From NCBI GenBank assembly GCA_032622095.1, contig CP136067.1:135163990-135227989 (forward strand): a DNA stretch of 64,000 bases. The letters run 5' to 3'. A program made the translations under genes and the position numbers. Shown here in pieces: positions 39,033 through 49,991 of this stretch. Under the pieces are notes generated by a model, which was not told where the DNA came from, did no database searches, and saw only the letters and a program-made list of their open reading frames with translations. Origin of the DNA: Siphonodentalium dalli (taxonomy: Eukaryota; Mollusca; Scaphopoda; Gadilida; Siphonodentaliidae). How positions within the stretch are numbered: the stretch's first letter is position 1; every line of letters begins with the position of its first letter.

Positions 39033-40382
39033 CAGTAATGCCCTAAATAATCGACTTCTTAACCACAGCAGAATTGTGGGTAATTTTTCAGGATTTAGTC
39101 GGGGGGGGGGGGGGGGGGTCGGAAAAAAATTAAGAATACAAGGACCGGGTGGGTGGGTGTCCCCGAGCCCGGAATGCAGATTTTTTCTGATGTCATGCAA
39201 TTTTTTTCCAAAATCATTTCTAAGACAAATTACAGCTTCAAAATGAATTGAAACAATCAGATTCATATAGTAGTGCATGCTATAGCCTTATACAAGTGAG
39301 GGGGGCTCTATATTTAATTTTTTTGTCCACAATTTCTCCCTTAAACCATGGGGTGGGTCCGGTTTTGGTCGAGGAAAAAAAATCCATTCTCATCTTTTCT
39401 CATAGTTTATCCGGGGAGGGGGGGGGGGTCGCACAAAAGTTTTATCATACAGGGCCGGGGGGGGGGGGGGGGGGGGGGGGGGTCCGAAGAGTCCCAAAAA
39501 AATGAGTTTGTGCAAATTTTTTTCTATTCACATTTTTGCCCTTGTTTTAAGTTGTTTTCAAATATATTCATTAATAATTGTGTTCTAAGGCAGGTTATGG
39601 CCTTTACAGACACTTAGGAACAGGGTAGGTATACGATATAAGTAATACAGGGGTGAGTGCATCTCAGAGGCCTGAACAAACTTGTTTGTGCAAATGTTTT
39701 TCAACCCACATTATGGACATTGTTTTAAGTTGTTTTCACTAATAAATGTTTTCTAACATAGATTATGACCTTAACCAACACTTAAGAAGAACATATGTAG
39801 GTATAAGATAAAGCACTCTCTGGTGCCAAATAAAAGTGATGAATGAATAGGAGTGCTGGTTTGCATTTCACCTCAAATTAATATTGAATAGTGCCTGATA
39901 GTGCTGGCATTTTCACTCTGGCATGTCTAATGACCAAATAATACTAGTGCTGCAGAGTGCTGGCTAACAAAATACCTCAAATTAAAAAATAAACATGCCA
40001 GCCTGTTTATTTGGCTTTAAAGAGTGATACTTATATACTATATAACTGTCATTGCAGGTATGGCTATAAGGTGTTCTGATATGATGGTTGGTGGCACCTT
40101 TTTGGGAACAACAGTGAAGAAGTCATTAATTAGTAACTGGACTATTTATGTAAAAATTAAACATAATGTTGGCTTATTGGCACTATAAATATTACCTCAC
40201 AATATCTGTGCATACTGTAGAATAAAACACTTTTTATTTCAAAATGTATTTTTCAATGCCATTCATCGGAAAGCTCTGAGAGCTTTCCCATGAATGTCAA
40301 CAAGCCATATTTCCGACTAAATCCTGAAAAATGACCCATAATTCTGCTGTGGGTATGGAGTTGATTATTTAGGGCATTACTG
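39033..40382. mobile_element. Family H MITE split by about 1.15 kb
   Basis: The left arm 39033-39100 (CAGTAATGCCCTAAATAATC to GGATTTAGTCGG) and the right arm 40254-40382 (GCCATTCATCGG to GGGCATTACTG) are two halves of one family H element. Between them lie G-run sequence and a tandem duplication (TTGTTTTAAGTTGTTTTCA near 39541 and 39720). Confidence 0.6.
39100..39485 (+). repeat. Poly-G runs
   Basis: Runs of G at about 39100-39118, 39417-39428 and 39458-39482, each followed by GTC(G/C). Glycine-rich ORFs over them are artefacts. Confidence 0.7.
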
Positions 40383-40462
40383 TGTATTGTTTGCTACCAC
40401 ATGTGTTATACATATAATATTAATATAAACTATTATCCATATGATTGTTTTCTCTCTCTTAA

Positions 40463-40622
40463 CCCTTTCATGATGGGATTTAATTAAGATCATTAAGATC
40501 CTGTGCCAATGCATTCTCTTATATATGCGAGTCTCCCATAGCGAACCTAAGAATATATACTCGTAATATATAAGAGAATGCACTGGCACAGGGTTTTAGC
40601 AAAATTTCAGGAAGCTCCAGTC
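40463..40622. mobile_element. TTAA MITE, right end truncated
   Basis: TTAA at 40459-40462, then CCCTTTCATGATGGGAT, one hairpin module (40507-40588) and the subterminal AAAATTTCAGGAAGCTCCAG. The closing AAGGGTTAA is missing. Confidence 0.65.
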
Positions 40623-40904
40623 CAGTGGCCTCCAACTTTACTGGTATTCTCTCTCTTAATTTGAGAGTATGGCCTCCCTGCCTCCACATTTACTTTTACT
40701 GGTACATGTGTTTCAGATGCTATTAAATGATACACATCACCCCTATCCCCATTCCAAATATCTATTGTGGACATCAGATATGTTCTATATAGTCTCCGTA
40801 ATTAAAATTAATTGATTGAGTGAGTGGGTGTTTTATGGAAAAAATGTATCTGCTCATAGATATGAATTGTTCACTTACTTACTGTGATAATATCAGCAGG
40901 TGTG

Positions 40905-41525
40905 TGGTGAATATTTAGAATGTCTTGGGAGGGGGACACCCGACAACACCCTTTGTTTGACCTTAATCTGTATATGTCCGAGAAATGGCCCTGGGTGCCC
41001 TGATTGAACCCCTCTGGACGGCTGCCATTTTGGATTGGTGTGGGTGAATATTTAGAATGTCTTGAGGGTGGGGGGCACGAACCCCAAAACATCCTTTGTT
41101 TGACCTAAATCGGTCAAGGGGCCGAGAAATGGCATGGGTACCCTATATGAACTCCTTTGGATGATGGCCATTGGATCCGGTGTGGGGTGAATATTTAAAA
41201 TGTCTTGGGGGGGGGCACCCTACAACACCCTTTGTTTGACCTAAATTGGTCAAGGGCCCGAAAAATGGCATGGGTGTCCTACTTTAAACCCTCTGGATGG
41301 CGGCCATTTTTTATCAGGGTGGTGTCAATATTTATATGTCTTGGGGGGGGGGGGGCACCCAATAACACCCTTTCTTTGACCTAAATCAGTCAAATGGGCC
41401 AATAAATGGCATGTATGCCTTATTTGAACCCATCTGTCCATGGCCGTTTTGAACCGGGTGTGGTGTGTGAAGTATGTGGAAAGAGTGTCTTGGGAGGCCA
41501 GCCTACAACACCCTTTATTTTAGCG
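40905..41525 (+). repeat. 130-145-bp tandem repeat, five units
   Basis: The phrase GTGAATATTTAGAATGTCTT with CAACACCCTTTGTTTGACCT and ATGGCGGCCATTTT-type ends recurs near 40908, 41042, 41187, 41325 and 41480. Units are diverged. No coding. Confidence 0.75.
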
Positions 41526-42042
41526 AAATATGAAGAAAAAAACGAATAAGGAATGGAAGTTACTTTCTTTTCTGGACGATTAAAGGTTTGACCTAGAATA
41601 CATTTGGACTAAGTTGGTATTTATTCCATTTTGAAAAGGAATATATCCTCTATAACCAAAATCCGCGTTGAGCAAAATGTATTACAGAGATTTTATAAAT
41701 GCCCATTTTCCGTCCTTGGGAATTAGGATTTTGTACAATAGCCTCATCGGCGACACGAGAACGACTTACTCCTCATTCGATGATATATACCAGTTCGTGG
41801 GGAAACTGAAGTATGGGAGCGAATAGTGTGACACGGGCAGAAAATAATGCAATCGCGTCATGAAGTGGCTGTCAAAATGGCCGCAACCATAAAATAAACT
41901 CAGTTGGCGAAGAGGAGCCTTATATTTTACGTGCATATAACGCGTCAGGACAGTTAAGCCCCTATACGTAGGTTCGATCGGAACAGATGCTTACCTCTCC
42001 GGGGCCCCCAACACACCAGAGCAACCCTCATCTATCGAATCA
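41526..42042 (+). other. No gene seen
   Basis: Mixed-composition sequence without a recognisable feature. Confidence 0.5.
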
Positions 42043-42354
42043 AGAAAACTTGAAATAGTTTGTCTGTCATTTGCAGAATCAGGTCCCCAGAGGGTGAATT
42101 TAGTGATGTTATTACTCATGGCGGGCTAACATAAAAATGCACCGTCCGTGGGACCTCATTGACAGACATATATAGTATAGTTGAGAAGTATCTACATGTA
42201 TATTATCAAATTAACATTATATATAGTTGGTTACTTTTCCCCCCTCTTTTCAGTTTCTATATCCCATAATTTGCAGAAGATAAAATGCATAATTGAGGTG
42301 ACTAATAGGCGAACCTCATTCTACAAATGACAGACACACTATTTCAAGACTTGC
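42043..42354. mobile_element. Family I MITE
   Basis: Ends ACTTGAAATAGTTTGTCTGT and the inverse AATGACAGACACACTATTTC / AAGACTTG. The left palindrome block is degraded, and the right block is reduced to CCTCATTCTACAAATGACAG. Confidence 0.6.
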
Positions 42355-43858
42355 GAGTCAACCAGTATAAATATCAACCCACATACGTGTGCATGGTGTA
42401 TGTTCTCATTGGCTATCCATCTACTATTAAGCTTTTGATAGTGCATGTCGGCGAACAAAATGGCAACACCAGATGAGTGAGAAGTATAATATTTGACATC
42501 AGGTATATGGTTATATAGAGCGGTTCCACCTTGAATGTCGCCGCTGTTATAGATGCGCACGTGACCTCTGATGAGAATAGAGCATTATATGGTACGTTCA
42601 TACACTAGCAAAATTGCCAGGTATTCTTTTGCAGGCAATCGGTGTAGAAAGCTACAATTTAACTGTCAGAAACCGAATGCCAAAATGCTTATGAAATTCA
42701 CCTGCACCACGGCTAACTATATATTAGAGATACAACTATGTAGTTTCACTAGCTATCGAAATTTAGCTGTAAATATGAAATTATCTCGCATGAATCAATC
42801 ATACAGGTATTATAAATCAATGTGTTAGTAGCGCCGTTACATATAGAACTACCGAAGTTTTACTTCTCCTGTCGTTAGCATTGGTAAATATGCATTGTTT
42901 TTTTTACCCTGTGCCAATGCATTCTCTTATATATGCGAGTCGACCATAGGTCGCCTCGCATATATAAGAGAATGCATTGGCCTAACAATTTTTTATCATT
43001 TTTTTTAAATAAATGTTTCTTACAATTTTTAGGACATAAAATAAAAACATCCATTACCCTGCAGAGAGCCCCTCGCATATTGCATGTTCAAAAATTGCCC
43101 TTCATATTCTGGCACCATATATTTTTCAATGGAAACATGCCTGCAAAAAAATGTATTGCAAACTTGCAATAATACATCTATATTAGTCCCAGCTTATATA
43201 TAGTCCCATAGCTTCAGGGCAGTTATGCGCCTCTAGTTTTATGTTGTCACATAAGCCATGTTGCCAAAAGACAATTTCAAAAGTCTATAGATCGTCTTGC
43301 GATGACGTCAATCATACTTCCGAATTCATGACGGCCGTCCCTGTCGATTTCGTGAACCGATTTGCATAACTTACTCATTATAGGCTGCTGGAGAGCAATG
43401 TTTTTAATCGATGGGAACTGATGCACCTCCCCCGGGCACGCGACATGTATGAACAACCCTCATCTATACGCTGAAAATTTAGTACCGGATTGTCCATTTG
43501 TTAATGGTCAAACCTATGCGCACAATTAGGTGCGCCGAGTTAATCGGTAGAAAGACATGTATCAAAGCCGTTACGTGAAACGATTCCTGTGGCTCCAAGA
43601 AAGTTAAAAATAGAAACTATCATCTTCCTCCCACAACTGATAGGTACTAATTTCTCCCTGGGTAACGGCTCAGTCGACACGCCACAGTACCCGACATCAC
43701 TCATCTACCCGAATATACATCGAGTATCCGCGAAACTCGACACAGTGTGCGGTGACACTCAACAGCCGCTAAACATAAAGCGGGTAGATTCAGAGAAACT
43801 ATACCGGTAGATTCACAGAAGCTAGCTTACCTGCAGGGAATCATTGCATTCTTTTCAG
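42355..43858 (+). other. No firm gene; one hairpin module
   Basis: It contains a lone hairpin module at 42906-42990 (see that entry). The stretch before 43859 may be the 5' region of the candidate exon there, but I see no TATA box or other promoter element I can support. Confidence 0.4.
42906..42990. repeat. Hairpin module without TTAA element ends
   Basis: TGCCAATGCATTCTCTTATA...GCGAGTCGACC / GGTCGCCTCGC...TATAAGAGAATGCATTGG, a 70-bp near-perfect palindrome, followed by T-rich sequence like that in 44018-44408. No paired CCCTTT ends are visible around it. Confidence 0.75.
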
Positions 43859-43917
43859 AATGGTCCGGATTATGTTTTCTATCGTGGTTTTATTGGTGAC
43901 ATTCACAGCAGAGCCAG
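43859..43917 (+). CDS. Candidate signal-peptide exon
   Basis: Sequence TTCTTTTCAG gives a good acceptor; the exon starts AATGG with the ATG at 43860. It encodes MVRIMFSIVVLLVTFTAEPG, a short basic start, a hydrophobic core and a small-residue end, typical of a secretory signal. It closes with CCAG|GTGAGT, a strong donor. No further exon in matching phase was found downstream. The small ORF exon at 47411 is not in phase. It may be the first coding exon of a secreted protein whose other exons are too short or too distant to recognise, or chance. Confidence 0.35.
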
Positions 43918-44017
43918 GTGAGTTTAGAGAAATGTGCAGGGACGTCTTCGTGCATGTGGGGGTTCGATCGTCCACGGGTTGGACGCTATATCACATACAC
44001 CTTGGAATCCGGCTTAA

Positions 44018-44408
44018 CCCTTTACCCAACAAACCGGCCAAAACCGGCCAAATAAAGCTTCAACAGCCTAAAATATCTTCGGTCTGTCTCAATAGAACCA
44101 TACAAATATGGATATCATTGGAACCGGCTCCTTGACCACATTGTGATAGTTACAGTTATGCCCTGTGCCAATGCATTCTCTTATATATGCGAGTCGACCA
44201 TAGGTCGCCTCGCATATATAAGAGAATGCATTGGCCTAAAAAAATACTTTTTTAACACTTTTTACCATTTTTTCTTACATTCTTTAACAATTTTATAATT
44301 TTTAATGTGTTAAGCCAATGCATTCTCTTATAAATGCGAGGCGACCTATGGTCGACTCGCATATATAAGAGAATGCATTGGCACAGGGCCGTTCTGTTGG
44401 GTAAAGGG
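44018..44408. mobile_element. TTAA element with CCCTTTACCCAACA ends, copy 1
   Basis: TTAA at 44014-44017 and 44409-44412. Ends CCCTTTACCCAACA and inverse TGTTGGGTAAAGGG. The left third carries CCGGCCAAAACCGGCC and TCTTCGGTCTGTCTC. Two hairpin modules face each other around T-rich sequence. Near-identical to 61334-61725. Confidence 0.87.
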
Positions 44409-44744
44409 TTAAAACATGAACTCCAGGATCCAGTTTAATAATATAACAACAAGGAACACCGGTATACCACGACACATGTATCTCACCCTGTGTATCCCCC
44501 CACCCGTTATAATTTTATTATGAACTACTTTTGGAGAAAACAACATTCTTTGCATGTTAATTTAAACCAATAAGAGGGATATTTTCTTCACCATATTTAG
44601 TTCACTACCCAACAGTGGCGGAGATAATATAAGGACAAACTGGTTACCGTATCACTGGTTACCGTATCACTGCGTATTATCGGAACGAATTGCGTTACTT
44701 CACTAATCTTTAAAATGAGATTAATACTTAAATTGTCTAAATAT

Positions 44745-45172
44745 CATGTATTTAGTATCAATTGTCTTAATGGCAATGCATTTAGTATCAGTTGTCTTAA
44801 TATCAATGTTTTTAGTATCAGTTGTCTTAATATCAATGTATTTAGTATCATTTGTCTTAATATCGACATCTTTAGTATCAGTTGTCTTAATATCAATGTA
44901 TTCAGTATCAATTGTCTTATATAAATGTATTTATTATCAATTGTCTTAATATCAATGTTTTAGTAACAGTTGTCTTAATGTAAATGTATTTAGTATCAAT
45001 TATCTTAATGTAAATGTATTTAGTATCACTTGTCTTAATATCAATGTATTGAGTATAAGTTGTCTTAATATCAATGTATTTAGCATCAATTGTCTTATAT
45101 CAATATAGTATACATCGTCTTAATATAAATATATTTGGTATCAATTGATTTAATATCAATGTATTTAGTCGA
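44745..45172 (+). repeat. 30-bp minisatellite
   Basis: The unit TATTTAGTATCAATTGTCTT with AATATCAATG recurs about 14 times with small changes. Two overlapping hydrophobic ORFs (repeats of ISCLNINVFS and VVLISMYLVS) are artefacts. Confidence 0.85.
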
Positions 45173-45349
45173 TTTGGAACGCGCAAGATTCTGATGCTTA
45201 TGTATGAATTGTTCAATTTCGCTGCAAACGGAATCACGTTATGCTGTTAGAAACTGGCGTATACGATGATAGAGCCGCCATACGGCTCCAAACCACCAGG
45301 AATCCGGCGTACTGGTTGGTTTCCTCAGTTTAATTTGGTTTATTGTGCA

Positions 45350-45636
45350 TGGTTCATCGTCGTTTCTGCCATATACGGGTGGTTGTATAATACCGCATTA
45401 AGCTGCACAGATGGTTAATTTCTCCAGGAAATAATTCCACTGCACGTAGAAACCACAAACCATTGGAAATCCATTGTACAACTTGCCCAGATGCACGAAT
45501 CAGGTCACATTCCCCTCGCGTGTATATCACAAATCCGTGCTGCATGATCTGGATTAGAACCAGTCAGTTTCGTCATCGCTGGGCGGCTTATGTTGAAATA
45601 ATGCGCCATGAACCCTACCACTGAGCCACCAGGGAC
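45350..45636 (-). mobile_element. tRNA-derived SINE (reverse)
   Basis: On the minus strand the head has an A-box-like TGGCTCAGTGGTAGGGTTC (about 45608-45628) and, 60 bases on, a B box GGTTCTAATCC (45551-45561). The body includes TTTCTACGTGCAGTGGAATT, resembling the conserved central domain that recurs at 56100-56230. The 3' end is not clear. Confidence 0.7.
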
Positions 45637-46519
45637 CATGCGGACGAATCGGAGTTACTATTCGATATGTTGTCGCAAGCTACCGCATACAAACACCATT
45701 TACTTTAGCATTCAATGCGGGTGGAATTGCCCTATATCAATGAATTTCTGGACCGATTGGGATTTCAGCAAAATTAACCTCATTGCTGGGTGGTCCAAAA
45801 CGTATACCCTATAGCAACACCCCTGATCCGTTCGACCTCTTCGGTTAGTCCATAGAATCTATCTTCGATGGAATAAAATTGGTCAGTTCGGATTTCGGCA
45901 AATATTAACCCCATTAAATTAAATAAGTATGTTTATTTGGATCCCGAGAGTAGAACATGTCCAACCGTAGGTGTGTTGGTTTGGAAATTTCTAGCAGTTA
46001 TAGGAATCTTGAGATACCAACGGGAGTGCAATTATTTTTAGTTGGACACCCCCTTCCCGTCGTTCCAACGGAGACGATCTATAGCTGCGTCCCTGGCTAT
46101 AATCATGCATCGAGTTGCTCGGTCCCCCAACACCGTAAATATGACAGTTTGAGAAAAAAATCATATATATATATTTACACACTAAGTGTTGTCATCACTA
46201 AATCCAGCATTCTGATTGGTCGGCGCCCACGTGGCTAGTTGCAGTTATTTCTCGGTGAATGCGTAACGCCTCATAACACCAAGCTAATAACACCATCGAT
46301 ACGTCATTAGGTTTGGAAAGACGAACGCGTAATGTTTTGGGCGCATTTGGACTCGCGCAGGATTGACTTAATACATCATCGGGTTTCAACATGAAGAGAA
46401 ATTGTTCCTATTAACTTTTGCCAAGGGTGCTATTGGGTATTTTGGGCTGATCTTGTCACGATACACTTTTCGATTTAAATATATTTTCAAAAGTGGCTTT
46501 TTCGCTAAATGTATATAAA
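45637..46519 (+). other. No gene seen
   Basis: No domain or splice-supported exon recognised. Short ORFs on both strands lack motifs. Confidence 0.45.
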
Positions 46520-46648
46520 TATAAGGATTAACTGTCATGTGGACTATTTTTATGGAGATGTAACGGTGAGGTAAGTGGACATAACTTGTGTAAAACCCTC
46601 ACCGTTACATCTCCATAAAAACAGTCCACATGACAGTTAATCCTTATA
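46520..46648. repeat. Perfect hairpin, 51-bp arms, 27-base loop
   Basis: The left arm starts TATAAGGATTAACTGTCATG and ends TAACGGTGAG; the right arm is its complement with one difference (GACTATTTTT against GACTGTTTTT). The loop is 46571-46597. Either a very young small MITE or a small-RNA precursor; sequence alone does not decide. Confidence 0.8.
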
Positions 46649-46849
46649 TAACAACATTGCTCTGCTGTGCCAATATCATGTGACTATCCCAGATGGACAC
46701 GACATCATGATTAATATAGCAGGACCACCTGTATATGCACACTACACATGTAATCGATTGAATGCGGTTCGGTTCTACACCCCGTTCTCTGTAGTTATAT
46801 GTCTTTGTAATTGCTTTATTCTCTGATCCAATATATAGTGACCTCCCAA

Positions 46850-47165
46850 ACGTTTTCATCGTCACCATCATCATAGTCATCATTGTCATCGTTGTCCTCG
46901 TCGTCGTCGTTGTTGTCGTCGTCGTCGTCATCATCGTCGTCACCAGCATCTTCGTCGTCATTATCATTGAAACAACAACATCATCATCATCGACATAATC
47001 ATCAGTAGCATTAGCTTCATCATCATAATCATCATTAGCTTCATCATCATAATCATCATTAGCTTCATCATCATAATCATCATCATCGTCGTCTTCCTCG
47101 TTAACATATATCATGTGGTCGTCATCATCATCGCTTCATCATCATCATCATCATCATCATCACCA
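46850..47165. repeat. Trinucleotide repeat (ATC/GTC)
   Basis: CATCATCATCGTCGTC-type repeats with a 27-30-bp higher unit (TTAGCTTCATCATCATAATC). The Asp-rich minus-strand ORF over it is an artefact of the repeat. Confidence 0.85.
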
Positions 47166-47350
47166 TTCACAACAACAACAATAACAACTAAAACAACAAC
47201 ATTTTCGATGCGCACGAAATTTCTATTCGAACACTGAAAAACGTGTAATTATTTTCTTTTATGGGCGTCAGTGCAAGAGCTTTCACATATTGCATTGTCG
47301 CATGCGGTGTTAAACTGGCCCACACTATTCTGCACCCTACATACATTGTA

Positions 47351-47394
47351 TATAAAAGTGGTATTTGAAGAAGAATTGAGCATTTATTTCAGTC
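47351..47394 (+). promoter_or_regulatory. Possible TATA box and initiator ahead of the small ORF
   Basis: TATAAAAG at 47351-47358 and TCAGTC at 47389-47394. The 40-base spacing is longer than the usual 30, so this is weak. TTTATTTCAG here could instead be a splice acceptor in front of the ORF. Confidence 0.25.
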
Positions 47395-47410
47395 AAACAA
47401 TTACAACGGA

Positions 47411-48500
47411 ATGTTTACAATGATATATAGTGACTACGAGGCTCAAAATTTAATATCTTTTATGTGTTTGATGCCGAATTGTGTATTATACAGCATGGTT
47501 AACAACGCCATGCACCCAACAATAAAAGAAGCGAAAAATATTACGGTGACGCCGATAAAAGAAATTGAAGATGCATTATCCGAATTAAAGCTCCCAAGTT
47601 ACTATTTCTTTGGCTTCGGGTGGATACACACATGCATGTAATCTCTGTATCGTATTTTACATGGCCACACCGATAATTGACAACATTAATCACCTGAGAG
47701 CGAGCGGTTCATTGTTAACAGGCCAGACAAGTGAGTACTCATAAGCGAAGTCAAACTATCTGCTATCAGGACATTTAAGGCCAGTCCAAAACATGTCTTC
47801 TCTTACGGATGTGGAAAATTAGTTAAGTCTGTGTGATATCTGGCATTTTATTAATGCACATCACCAGAAGCGACACATCTGGTGTATACAGGCTTGATAT
47901 AGAACATTTTCGACCATGATGCTTGCTTAGCGTGGGGTTTCGAAAGCTTCAAATCGATAAGGGACTTAGTTGAATGTATCGGTCGGAATAATCTGGTCAA
48001 GAAGGTATAATATATGTTTTACTTAAATAGCTCAGAGTTAGTCTGGTAACTTTCTGGATCATATATAGCCCCTAGTCGGGGGGTCATATATAGCCCCTGC
48101 GTCCAGGAAATCCTGATAATATTGCCCCCATGTTGGGGATCATAGCCCCTGCGTTGGGGAAATCCTGGGGCCATCATCGGTATAAATATCAAGAGAAGAC
48201 TGACAATGACTTAAACAGAAAGTCCAACATTTGGGTTATCGCGCGAACAATTATTTTAAGCGGCCTGACGACTTGGTTCAGTCAACGGTTCTCTGCACGC
48301 TCAGAGCTTGGCTCACTGTGGTCAAACATAGCCGCAATGATTGGGTTGTCAACGGACACATATTACATGGTCTGTATGATCCATGTAAAACTCCAAATAC
48401 ACGATAATACAGAGGATTACATGCATGTGTGTATCCACCCTTCTGGGGTAAAAGATATTTGATTCGAGTCGAGGAACCCACCCATCAAAGCTCAGAGTGA
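47411..48500 (+). pseudogene. Small ORF of repeat G, split by an inserted element
   Basis: The ORF starts MFTMIYSDYEAQNLISFMC, runs through PIKEIEDALSELKLPS to YYFFGF, and is cut at 47617 by the element at 47618-48440. Past the element and its second TTC, the frame resumes with [18 protein letters not shown] and TGA at 48498-48500. The uninterrupted product would be about 87 residues. The copies at 1-215 and 21330-21754 share the last 31 codons and the same stop, so this is the genuine C-terminus of a repeated coding unit. The frame also stays open upstream to 47369, so the start could be a spliced exon rather than this ATG. I do not recognise the protein family. Confidence 0.55.
47618..48440. 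mobile_element. 823-bp inverted-repeat element, TTC duplication
   Basis: Ends GGGTGGATACACACATGCAT and its exact inverse (26 bp including TGTAATC). TTC flanks it at 47615-47617 and 48441-48443. The other G copies show the empty site GGCTTCTGGGG. A 3-bp duplication and GGG...CCC ends are seen in PIF/Harbinger relatives, but TTC is not their usual target, so I leave the superfamily open. No recognisable transposase. Confidence 0.8.
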
Positions 48501-48805
48501 TCAGATATCGATTTTTGAAGTTTGTTATTTCTCGAGACGTGCATTTGTGGCCCAGAAAAGAGTTCTTGGACAAAATTGCGGATGAAGATCGATGACTCTA
48601 AAATCAAGTGGTAATACGGCCACATTTCGTTGAACAAAATGTTGATAAATAACAAGTTTGTGAAATTTGATACCATCGTAGAGTGTGGTTAGCATTATTA
48701 TGTTGTATTAATCGATTTCTGATAACTATATTGTTTTTTTTGAAGAAATGTTGTTGCTGTATCTTGATGATATGGGGACCGTCTGATCAGATTGAGTACA
48801 ATTAA
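48441..48805 (+). repeat. Repeat G, copy 3, 3' part
   Basis: After the stop codon the sequence follows the other copies (GATCAGATATCGATTTTTGA, CGGCCACATTTCGTTGAAC, TATCTTGATGATATGGGGAC) and ends near GATTGAGTAC, where copy 2 meets repeat F. Confidence 0.7.
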
Positions 48806-48982
48806 TGACACTTTTCCAGTGTTCGAATGAATTTCGCAGAGGTGCAAGCTCATATGTACTTCTGTGCGACAGTGTTAATTGTCATGACAACACTGCATCT
48901 ACACGCGCAATTTATATCGATAACGATGTGACAATATCTGGCCTAATCGATAATGGAGAAATAAAAGAATTACGTTGAAATA

Positions 48983-49464
48983 CAGTACCAGTCAAAAGAA
49001 GTGGTATATTATAAGCGTTCTATTTTCGCGCCCAATATCGCAATAATATTGCAAGTGGAAACGCTTAAAAAGCGCGCCGCTTGCGATGTTATTGCACTAT
49101 TTTACGCTTATAAGATCGAAATATTTCGCGATTAATATTGCGACATTTTGCGCTCAAAATTGTGAAATTTAAAGCAAATTATTGCTTCTTCTATATTGTG
49201 TATTGCATAAATAGAGACAATGTTTTAGATGTGTAAATAATTATAGTTGTAAATGCTATATGTGTACACTATATGCACAGTATATATATCTAATATAAAT
49301 ATAACACTATCGGGTCTGTATGAAATTTTGCGCGCTTAATATCACAATATTTTGCGCTCGATATCGATTTTTGGTATTGCGCTATAATCGCGCCTTTTTC
49401 GAAATTAAGCGCGCTCATATCACAATAAGGCGCGCCTCAATACACCACTTCTTATGACTGGTAC
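48983..49464. mobile_element. Tc1/mariner-type MITE
   Basis: TA then CAGTACCAGTCAAAAGAAGT at the left; ACCACTTCTTATGACTGGTAC at the right. CAGTACCAGTCA is a common Tc1 terminus. The interior is rich in GCGC and AATATCGC words (GCGCCCAATATCGCAATAAT). The final bases of the right end are changed, so the second TA is lost. Confidence 0.65.
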
Positions 49465-49991
49465 GACCCATTTTGTGTTGAATATCGGCAGCGTTGAAAA
49501 AATTCACACCGAGAACGCGGGGACATATAACAATTCCGAGAACGGGACGTACAGTATAACACCGAACCTCATTCAATCGATTACATGCGTGACATACTTG
49601 ATAATATAAACATGTATACATATGCACAATCATTATTATAATAATATTGCTGTGAATTTTGTGGGATGTGGCGTGTAACTTCTTTAGCGTGTGTTTTATC
49701 ATAAGATAATGAACGGTAAAGCAACATACATTTTCGTTTGAGCGCTGAAGTATATATAATACCGGCACTAACTATTCTCAAAGACTATCATTTGCACCGC
49801 GGGTTTGATATACGACCACTGCCCCCAGTCTTCAATCAACATCAAACGAAATGTATTTCGAACGTAAGTATAATGAGACTTGGACTAATAGTTACATTTT
49901 TCTTGGTGTATAACTTCTCGTTGGCCTGAAGAACGAAGAAACAGACCCACTCAAGCATAGGCATGTAGTACGCAAGAAATTTACACGCAAC
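49465..49991 (+). other. No gene seen
   Basis: A reading frame ending MRLGLIVTFFLVYNFSLA (about 49870-49929) looks like a signal peptide but stops at once, with no splice donor in the hydrophobic stretch. Confidence 0.4.

Noticed and set aside
44715-44949. Two hydrophobic repeat ORFs
   Set aside because: They are two frames of the 30-bp minisatellite at 44745-45172.
46644-47114. Asp-rich minus-strand ORF
   Set aside because: It is the translation of an ATC/GTC repeat.
49870-49929. Signal-peptide-like end of a short ORF
   Set aside because: It reaches a stop right after the hydrophobic stretch, with no donor.
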